DNA of 17,934 nt, from positions 1 to 17,934 of the forward strand of contig CAYUAC010000033.1 in NCBI GenBank assembly GCA_964442515.1, in the 5' to 3' direction. Made by a program: the position numbers and the translations under genes. Below, in pieces: positions 6,359-12,964 of the stretch (its first letter is position 1; every line of letters starts with the position of its first letter). The notes under the pieces were generated by a model. That model was not told the DNA's origin and searched no databases. It saw only the letters and a list, made by a program, of their open reading frames with translations. The stretch is from TCS-49 sp964442515 (GTDB lineage Bacteria; Campylobacterota; Campylobacteria; Campylobacterales; Sulfurovaceae).

Positions 6359-8377
6359 ATGATACAGTATCAGTTAGATGAGTGTGATAAAGAACCGATT
6401 CATAAATTATCAGCAATCAACAGTAAAAAATACCTTTTGACTGTCCAAAAAGATAGTTGCAAAATTTTGCAAACCAGTGAAAACACAACCAGGATTTTTA
6501 ACAAACCAGTCAGGCAAATACTCGCAAGCTCGCTGCATGATATCTGCGGCCAAAGATTCATGCAGGTTTTACAACAACATCTTGCCGCTTTGTGCGGGCA
6601 GAAAAAAAACGCAAGCTTTGCCCATGACGATTATTTTTATATTCTGCACTGTGATGAGCGGTTTTTTGTTTTAGAGTTTGAACAAACCCGTATCGTCCAA
6701 AGCAATTCAGCGGAACGGGTTTTGCGGTCTATGATGCAAAGATGCGATCTGAACAAAAGCATGAGTGAAATATTGGATACGATCGTATCGTTTGTGCGTG
6801 AAATAAGCGGTTTTGACAGAGTGATGGCATACCGTTTTGATCAGGATTATAACGGTACGATCGTATCGCAGGAGTCACACATCTTGCAGGAAGATTTTTT
6901 AAACCATAAGTTTCCTGCAAGCGATATTCCCGTCCAGGCCAGGGAACTGTATATCAAAAATCGATTTCGAATTATAGATGATGTTAATGATCTGCCCGCA
7001 GCAGTCGTTCCCCGGACCAACCCCGCCACCGGTGAGGTGCTGGATATGAGTTTTTGTTATTTTCGGGCGGTATCGCGAATACATATACAGTATCTGCAAA
7101 ACATGGGCGCAGGTGCTTCGATGTCGCTTTCTATTGTAGTCAATGACAGATTGTGGGGGATGATCGTATGCCACCACCCGGGTCCCAGAAGCATCCCTGC
7201 TGGCGAGTTTGGTATGTATGATCTTGTAAGCCGCTATATTTCCAAGCAGATTGAACAAAAGCAGATGATGGTGCGTTATGAAAAAAACATTCAAAACCGC
7301 CACCGCCGCGATCTGCTTTTACAGCAGCTAGAACATCACAAAGATAAAAAATGGCTGCCTATGCTGCAAGCCTCAATAAAGCGGATAAAGCGCCTTGTTG
7401 ACTGTGATGAGTGTATCGTTTACAGCAACGAACAGTATATGAGTTATCAAGAGGTCTTTCCATACGCGCAGATGAAGCGGCTGCTGGAATATGCCAAAGA
7501 AAGAAACACGCCTTGTGTTGTCACCGATCAGCTGGGAGCCAGATACAGCGAGTTTATGGAGTTTGCAAAACCCCTTGGAGGTATCCTGGCAGTGCGGGTG
7601 CTGCCAAGTCAGGATACGTACTTTTTGTTTATAAAGTATGAACAGGCCCACACTCTGCAGTGGGCGGGCAAAAAAGAAGACGTAAACGGGCAAACTCCTC
7701 AGGCTGAATTGACGCCGAGAAAATCTTTTGCAACATGGCAGGAAGAGGTGCGGGGCAAGGCGGTGCCTTTTGACCAGGAAGAGATCGATTCGCTCCTTAC
7801 GCTCAAAAAGCAGCTGCATGAGTTTTATGAAAAATGTAAAATGGAGTATGAAAGTAAAATGCTTATGCACATCAACCAAAAGCTGCAGTCAAAGGCGCTC
7901 ACCGACCCGCTTACGGGATTGTACAATCAGCGCTACTTTTATGAGCGGGGGATTAAAACACTGCAAACATGCCAAAAAGAACAGCTTTCGTGCGCCTTCC
8001 TGCTTGTCAAGATAGCCAACTTTGTTTCACTTCAAGAGCGCTTTGACAAAGAGGTACTTGATCTTAGCATCGTCACCGTGGCCCGCTCGGTCAAAAGAAG
8101 CTGCAAACAAACTGATGCCATAAGTGCCAGAATCGGGTATGAAGAGTTTGGGCTGCTTTTGTTTGATGCGGCAATAAAGCAAAAAGATTTGATTCAAAAC
8201 AATATAAAGCAAAACGTAGTACAATCTAATTTACACAGCGCAAGTAACAGCATAGATATAGAACTGGAAATGATTGACATAGAGTATGAAAAAGATCTGT
8301 TTTATACCTTTAGCGATATGCTCAAAGCCGCCGATACGCTGATGCATCTGAAAGTAAGTACTCATGAAAACGGTTGA
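6359..8377 (+). CDS. Bacteriophytochrome (PAS-GAF-PHY) with degenerate GGDEF output
   Basis: This is a 672-residue red/far-red photoreceptor. The N-terminal Cys9 in DECDKEPIH sits where bacteriophytochromes bind biliverdin. A PAS domain follows (to about 110), then a GAF domain (about 120-300) with PASDIP (186-191), His242 in the chromophore pocket, LWGMIVCHH (265-273) and other hallmarks. The PHY domain carries the tongue motif PRKSF (453-457). The C-terminus (about 505-665) is a GGDEF domain by its DPLTGLYNQRYF opening, but the signature is GYEEF (593-597) and the metal-binding Asp of the DxD/FK region is replaced (LLVKIANF). It is therefore probably not an active diguanylate cyclase. The usual PGxIQPHG of the PAS lasso is also lost. 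The start has GAGGG 10 nt ahead; GGAGG directly abuts the ATG and is too close to act alone. It overlaps the next gene by 14 bp. Confidence 0.92.
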   Translation: MIQYQLDECDKEPIHKLSAINSKKYLLTVQKDSCKILQTSENTTRIFNKPVRQILASSLHDICGQRFMQVLQQHLAALCGQKKNASFAHDDYFYILHCDERFFVLEFEQTRIVQSNSAERVLRSMMQRCDLNKSMSEILDTIVSFVREISGFDRVMAYRFDQDYNGTIVSQESHILQEDFLNHKFPASDIPVQARELYIKNRFRIIDDVNDLPAAVVPRTNPATGEVLDMSFCYFRAVSRIHIQYLQNMGAGASMSLSIVVNDRLWGMIVCHHPGPRSIPAGEFGMYDLVSRYISKQIEQKQMMVRYEKNIQNRHRRDLLLQQLEHHKDKKWLPMLQASIKRIKRLVDCDECIVYSNEQYMSYQEVFPYAQMKRLLEYAKERNTPCVVTDQLGARYSEFMEFAKPLGGILAVRVLPSQDTYFLFIKYEQAHTLQWAGKKEDVNGQTPQAELTPRKSFATWQEEVRGKAVPFDQEEIDSLLTLKKQLHEFYEKCKMEYESKMLMHINQKLQSKALTDPLTGLYNQRYFYERGIKTLQTCQKEQLSCAFLLVKIANFVSLQERFDKEVLDLSIVTVARSVKRSCKQTDAISARIGYEEFGLLLFDAAIKQKDLIQNNIKQNVVQSNLHSASNSIDIELEMIDIEYEKDLFYTFSDMLKAADTLMHLKVSTHENG

Positions 8378-9089
8378 ACTCTCACCTGATTGCAGCTGGG
8401 ATGAAGCGTCGCAGAAAGTATTGGTCTATGGAAAAGAGGTGAAGCTGACGCTGAGCCAAACCCGGCTGGTAGAGATTCTTGTGCGCAATCTTGGCCAGCC
8501 AGTTAGCAGCGTGGATATGTACTACTATATCTGGGAAGATTATTCTAAAGAGTACAATGAAAAAAGCATTCGCAATCTTGTCTCCAAAGTGCGTAAAGTC
8601 CTGCCCCATCTGCAGATACAAAATATTTACGGCGGCTACTACAAGCTTGAGTCCAAACACGACCTGCCTGATAATGACTTTAAAGAGTATCTTTTTGAAA
8701 TCTTGCAACAGTCGCAAAACGCGATGGTTATAACCGATCCAAACCAAAATGACAATCCTATTATCTATGTCAACGGGGCATATACCAAGATGTTTGGCTA
8801 CACGATGGATGAAGTCGCCGGCAGAAACTGCCGCTTTATGCACAAAGATGATCATGAACAGCTGGGTTTGATGGAATTAAAAGCCGCTATTGAAAACGAG
8901 TCACAAATAACGGTTACGATCCGAAACTACAGAAAAGATGAAACAATCGTGCACAATCAGTTGACTGTCAGTCCCATCTTTGACAAAAACAGCGGCGAAC
9001 TGAAATATTTTCTGGGGATTCACAAAGATGTGACTTATATCAACCACCTTATAGATATGCTCCAAGATGCGTATCACGCAAAGTATTGA
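8364..9089 (+). CDS. Winged-helix DNA-binding protein with C-terminal LOV domain (blue-light regulator)
   Basis: This 241-residue protein begins with an OmpR/PhoB-type winged helix (about 18-94: LTLSQTRLVEIL, then SIRNLVSKVRKVL and YGGYYKLE). After a linker comes a LOV-type PAS domain (about 108-225). The LOV signature is GRNCRFM (153-159) with the photoactive Cys156 that would form the flavin adduct. The flavin-contacting Asn residues are N188 (in RNYRKD) and N198 (in HNQL). The Gln that normally relays the signal (GVQxDVT) is His220 here (GIHKDVT). No receiver domain is present, so light rather than phosphorylation would control DNA binding. It overlaps the phytochrome gene by 14 bp and has a weak ribosome binding site, which suggests translational coupling. 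Targets are unknown; its own island is the first candidate. Confidence 0.88.
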   Translation: MKTVELSPDCSWDEASQKVLVYGKEVKLTLSQTRLVEILVRNLGQPVSSVDMYYYIWEDYSKEYNEKSIRNLVSKVRKVLPHLQIQNIYGGYYKLESKHDLPDNDFKEYLFEILQQSQNAMVITDPNQNDNPIIYVNGAYTKMFGYTMDEVAGRNCRFMHKDDHEQLGLMELKAAIENESQITVTIRNYRKDETIVHNQLTVSPIFDKNSGELKYFLGIHKDVTYINHLIDMLQDAYHAKY

Positions 9090-9145
9090 AGCCGCAGGTG
9101 ACACTTCAGTGAGGGTCTTGCTGTAGTATAAAGAAAAAAAGATCC

Positions 9146-9150
9146 AAAGG
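9146..9150 (+). promoter_or_regulatory. RBS of the CheB-CheR fusion gene
   Basis: AAAGG lies 9 nt before the ATG at 9160 and supports that start. The 70-bp intergenic stretch (9090-9159) also holds TAGTATAAAG (9125-9134), a weak -10-like sequence. Confidence 0.4.
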
Positions 9151-9159
9151 TAGCAATAC

Positions 9160-11597
9160 ATGCGTCAAAAAGATTTAGCGGTAGTAGGTCTGGGAGCAAG
9201 TGCCGGAGGTTTTGAGGCGATTTTAAAGTTTTTACAAAAGATTGAACCGGGCAGAAATATCGCGTATGTCATCGTACAGCATTTAGATCCCAATCAAGAA
9301 ACCATGCTTGGCAGTCTGCTTAGCAAATATACGCAGCTTCCAATAGCAGCTATCAAAGACGGAAACAGCCCAAAAAAAGATACGATATACTATTGTCCTC
9401 CCAATAATGATGTGGTATTAAACGGCGGCAGGTTTGTGCTTAGCAAACCTGAATCCAAATCCTATCCAAAACCCTCTATCAACAAATTTTTTGACTCACT
9501 TGCATTGGATAAAAAAGACTTAGCCATCGGCGTAATACTCAGCGGCACCGGAAGCGACGGCGCTATGGGCATCAGGCAGATCCATAAAAACGGCGGCGTG
9601 ACCATAGCTGAAGATGAAGGCGCGAAGTTTTTTTCCATGCCCAAAGCTGCTATCGATACGGGGGATGTCAATGTTATTTTGCCCCCGGAACTCATTGCGG
9701 AGGGGATTCCGTATGTGATTGATGACAGGGATTACTTTTCAAAGCAGTATGAGGTCAGAGGATCGGTACACAAAATCTTTGAACTGCTTAATAAAAAAAC
9801 GCGGATCGATTTTAGCTCCTACAAAGAAAACACGATTTTGCGGCGTATTAAAAAGCGAATAAGCGAAACAAAATCCAAAGATACCGATACGTATCTGGAG
9901 TTGCTTTATAAAAACGAAGAGGAGATAGAAAAGCTCAAAGACGAACTGCTCATTATCGTGACCTCCTTTTTCAGAGGCGAAGAAGCGTTTAAGGATTTGG
10001 CCAAGTACCTCAAAGAGATGATAGAGCACAAACAAAGCAATGATATACGTATCTGGATTCCTGCATGCGCTACCGGCGAAGAAGCTTACAGTATAGCGAT
10101 TCTGGTCAAAGAGTTACTGCTTGAGCTTGAAATGGATAAAAGCGTTACGATTTTTGCTACCGATGTCAGCGACATCGCTATAAAAAACGCAAGAAACAAA
10201 ACCTACAGCGCCGATCAGATGGAAGGGTTGAAAAAAGACTATATCGATACCTACTTTGATGAAAAATCCACCGGTTACAGACCCAAAAAAGAGATACGCG
10301 ATATGATCGTTTTTTCCGAACATGACGTGATAAAAGACCCTCCCTTTTCCAATCTCGATCTTGTCAGCTGCCGAAACCTGCTGATCTATTTTGATACGCA
10401 GCTGCAAAAAAATATTATCAATATCTTTCACTATTCTCTGCGTTTTGGCGGAATCCTGTTTTTGGGTCAAAGTGAAACTATCGGAAGTCTTGAGTCGATA
10501 TTTTCAACGCTGCACAGCAAAAACAAACTCTATAAAAAAACCAATGACCTGCACAATGTACTGCCTTCTAGCCTGAGTTTTTCAAAACGTGTTGACAATA
10601 CCGCTTCAAAACAAAAAGAGAAAAAACCCGCTGCCGGCAGCGTGGGTGAAGTCGATCATGTCGTTTCAAAAGCCGTGGCCAACGAGTACGGCAAAGACGG
10701 GGTTATTATTGACGGCAAAAATTATCAGATCCTGTACTACAGGGGTGATACGAGTGAATTTATCAACCAGCCAAAAGGGTTGGTTACGCAGGATCTGTAC
10801 AAGCTGATCAAAGACTACATCAAGCTTGACCTGCGAGCGTGTTTGAATGAAGCCAAACAAAAAAAGAGTTTTGTGATTTCAAAAAAGATACCGGTACCTT
10901 CCCAGCAAAAGCCTCCGATGTATACCGAGCTTTCTATCTTTGCGCTTGATGCGAACAAGCTGGGTGAGGATACGTACTTTATCGCATTTTCCAAAAGACA
11001 GTATCAGCAGGCAGTACTCTCAAACAGCAGCAAAGAGGCTTCTGATGCTGATGAGGTCAGTATTTTAGAAGATGAGCTTTCAAGCCTGAAAGAAAGACTG
11101 CAGATCACTATCGAAGAGCTTGAAACCTCAAACGAAGAGTTGCAAAGTACCAACGAGGAGTTGCAAAGCACGAATGAAGAGTTGCAAAGCACCAACGAAG
11201 AGCTTGAAACCTCAAATGAGGAGTTGCAAAGCACTAATGAAGAGCTGCAGACAGTCAATGACGAGCTTTCATTTAAAAATACCGAGTTAGAATTTGCCCA
11301 GCTTGCTTTTAATAACGTACTGACCTCTTTAAAATCAGATATCATGATCGTTGACAAGTCGCTTAATATCTTAAAATACACCAAAGGCATCCATCAGTTT
11401 TTTGATATGTCCAAAAACAGTTCGGCAAACCTGTCCAGTCTGCTGATGAATACCAATGTCGAGCTGCCCCATCTGCTGGAGGATTTGAAACGGTGCCTCA
11501 AACAGGATAAAGAGATAGCGTATGAAATTTCTCTTGGCAAGCGGATGTTTTGGTTTCGTATCAAACGGATCAATCTTTTAGAAGATGGCAGCAAAAA
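9160..11597 (+). CDS. CheB-CheR fusion with coiled coil and PAS domain (5' part, runs into assembly gap)
   Basis: The readable 812 residues begin with a CheB methylesterase domain: catalytic Ser14 in GLGASAGG, His41 in VQHLDP and Asp133 in SGTGSDGAMG. A CheR methyltransferase follows (about 195-460) with the SAM-binding ACATGEEAYS (302-311) and DLVSCRNLLIYF. A PAS-like region (about 500-620) precedes a coiled coil of seven-residue repeats (652-707, EELQSTN type), then a PAS domain (about 715-812). There is no receiver domain before CheB, so it is not controlled like classical CheB. The frame ends in the N run. Beyond the gap the kinase reads in another nominal frame, but an intact gene needs only a true gap length divisible by three. 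Such fusions usually continue into a histidine kinase, so this and 11608-12286 are probably one gene. Confidence 0.9.
11113..11280 (+). repeat. Tandem 21-bp repeats encoding coiled-coil heptads
   Basis: Eight consecutive 21-bp units encode EELETSN, three EELQSTN, EELETSN, EELQSTN, EELQTVN and DELSFKN. The units differ mainly at third codon positions, which shows selection for the protein. This S-helix-like linker is common in CheB-CheR-PAS proteins and would join CheR to the PAS-kinase half. Confidence 0.9.
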
Positions 11598-11607
11598 NNN
11601 NNNNNNN
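11598..11607. other. Assembly gap (10 N)
   Basis: Ten N bases join two contigs. The frame before the gap ends with two bases of a codon and the frame after it begins with one, so an intact gene requires a true gap length divisible by three. Ten is therefore a placeholder. From the missing end of the PAS domain and the usual PAS-kinase linker, roughly 15-25 residues are probably hidden. Confidence 0.95.
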
Positions 11608-12286
11608 GCTGCTTTTCAATCAGTCCAAGCTTGCTGCTATGGGCGAAATGATAGGCGCGATAGCACACCAGTGGAGGCAGCCGCTGAATGCTTTAAATAT
11701 CAATATACAACTGTTAGAAGATGATTATGAAGATGAGATGATCGATCAGCAGTATCTTGAAAGTTTTATTAAAAAACAAACCGGTATGATCATGCATCTA
11801 AGCCATACGATTGATGATTTTCGAAACTTTTTCGCAAAAGATAAAGAAACCGTGCTTGTAGATATGAAAAACACGTGTGAAGAGGTGTATGAACTTATTT
11901 CAGCCCAGTTTGAAAGCAACGGCATTACGGTGCGCATTGCGGGGGAATCTTTTGCAGTCAAAGGGTATAAAAACGAACTCAAACAAGCCCTGCTCAATAT
12001 TCTTAACAATTCAAAAGACGCTTTATTAGAGCAAAATCAAAAAGAGGGAGTTGTAGATATAACCGTTGATAAGCAAAACCGAAAGCTTGCTATAGCAGAC
12101 AATGCCGGAGGCGTAAAAGAAAGCCTGCTTGGCCGTATCAAAGAACCGTATTTTACAACAAAAGAACCCAACAAAGGAACGGGAATAGGGCTGTATATGA
12201 CAAAGCTGATCATAGAAGATCATATGGAAGGCAGCTTGAGATTTTATAACAATAACAATGGACTGGTTGCGGAAATAGAATTGTAA
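11608..12286 (+). CDS. Histidine kinase core (3' part of the CheB-CheR-PAS-HK gene)
   Basis: After the gap the frame encodes a HisKA-like and HATPase core. The H-box is MGEMIGAIAHQWRQPLNALN, whose His is the phosphorylation site. The N-box is ELKQALLNILNNSKDAL, the G1 box LAIADNAGGV and the G2 box GTGIGLYMTKLIIE. The sequence begins LLFNQSKLAAMGEMI, a common join between a PAS domain and this Campylobacterota kinase type. It has no start codon or ribosome binding site of its own, which supports its being the tail of the CheB-CheR gene. No receiver domain or separate response regulator is encoded in the window, so the phosphate acceptor is unknown. A chimeric scaffold join cannot be excluded, because this kinase motif is present in many paralogues. 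Confidence 0.88.
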
Positions 12287-12388
12287 ATGACGGACAGAAA
12301 GGGGAAAGACAATGCCGTTGACCCTGTCTTTGCTGACGATCTTTTGTCAAAAACACTGCCACCGGTAGGACTTAAAACCGATTTTTAA
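12287..12388 (+). CDS. Possible 33-residue small ORF between kinase and heme oxygenase
   Basis: An ATG immediately after the kinase stop (TAAATG) opens a 33-codon frame, beginning MTDRKGKDNAVDPVF and ending VGLKTDF. Its TAA stop overlaps the AAAGGA ribosome binding site of the heme oxygenase gene. The position fits translational coupling across an operon. It has no clear ribosome binding site of its own and no recognisable family, and the product would be hydrophilic. It may simply be an open spacer. Confidence 0.3.
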   Translation: MTDRKGKDNAVDPVFADDLLSKTLPPVGLKTDF

Positions 12389-12397
12389 AGGAAAGAG

Positions 12398-12964
12398 ATG
12401 AGTAACAATGATTTTCACAGCGATTTGAAAGAGCAAACAAAATCCCTTCATACCTCACTTGAACAGTTGTATCTGACAAAAAGTCTGGTTGAGGGAACTA
12501 TAACAAAAGCAGAGTATGAAGACTATCTCCAAAGGCTTTATTGTATACACCACAGTATCGAAGGGCAGCTTGAGCGATTTGACTGGAAAAAAGCAGGTAT
12601 TGACCTTAAGAAGTATTTGCGTAAACATTTGCTTGAAAAAGATTTAAATACCCTTGGCTTGCAGCCAGAGACAAAAGAGTGCAAAGATTTGCAGATAACA
12701 GATTTTAACCACGCTTTTGGGGTTTTGTACGTGCTGACTGGTTCAACGATGGGCGGAAAAATATTAGCGCATAAAGTCAGCCAAAGTCCTGACCTGCTTG
12801 AAGCAAACAGTTACTTTAACGCTTTTGGCGACAATACGATGGCGCTATGGATGGAATTTATGCAAAAGTTTACGCAATATGTGCAAACAAAAGGCGTTGA
12901 ACAAGAGATGATAAATGCGGCAAAATCCTGCTATAGATATGTAGGAGAGGTGTTGGATGGATAA
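12398..12964 (+). CDS. bphO: Heme oxygenase (biliverdin-forming, BphO/HemO type)
   Basis: This 188-residue soluble protein is a bacterial heme oxygenase. It would open heme to biliverdin, Fe2+ and CO using electrons from a reductase. The proximal heme ligand is His18 (LKEQTKSLHTSLE). The distal-helix motif is GVLYVLTGSTMGG (108-120), close to the family's GxxYVLEGSxLGG; the usual Glu is Thr here. The length is typical of the bacterial enzymes. AAAGGA lies 5 nt before the ATG. The gene overlaps the following phytochrome gene by 8 bp, the classical bphO-bphP arrangement, so its product is almost certainly the chromophore for that phytochrome and probably for the one at 6359 too. The symbol follows this context. 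Confidence 0.92.
   Translation: MSNNDFHSDLKEQTKSLHTSLEQLYLTKSLVEGTITKAEYEDYLQRLYCIHHSIEGQLERFDWKKAGIDLKKYLRKHLLEKDLNTLGLQPETKECKDLQITDFNHAFGVLYVLTGSTMGGKILAHKVSQSPDLLEANSYFNAFGDNTMALWMEFMQKFTQYVQTKGVEQEMINAAKSCYRYVGEVLDG

Noticed and set aside
11113..11280. Regularly spaced 21-bp repeats as a CRISPR array or minisatellite
   Set aside because: The units are contiguous with no spacers, lie in frame in a CheB-CheR gene and encode a known type of coiled-coil linker.
11004..11390. A 128-codon Ser/Leu-rich open frame on the minus strand
   Set aside because: It is the antisense shadow of the heptad repeats; its repetitive composition comes from the GAG/TTG/AGC codons of the real gene.
11608..11724. 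Apparent C-terminus of the CheB-CheR protein after the gap
   Set aside because: It is in a different frame from the clear histidine kinase and exists only because the 10 N were taken as a real length.
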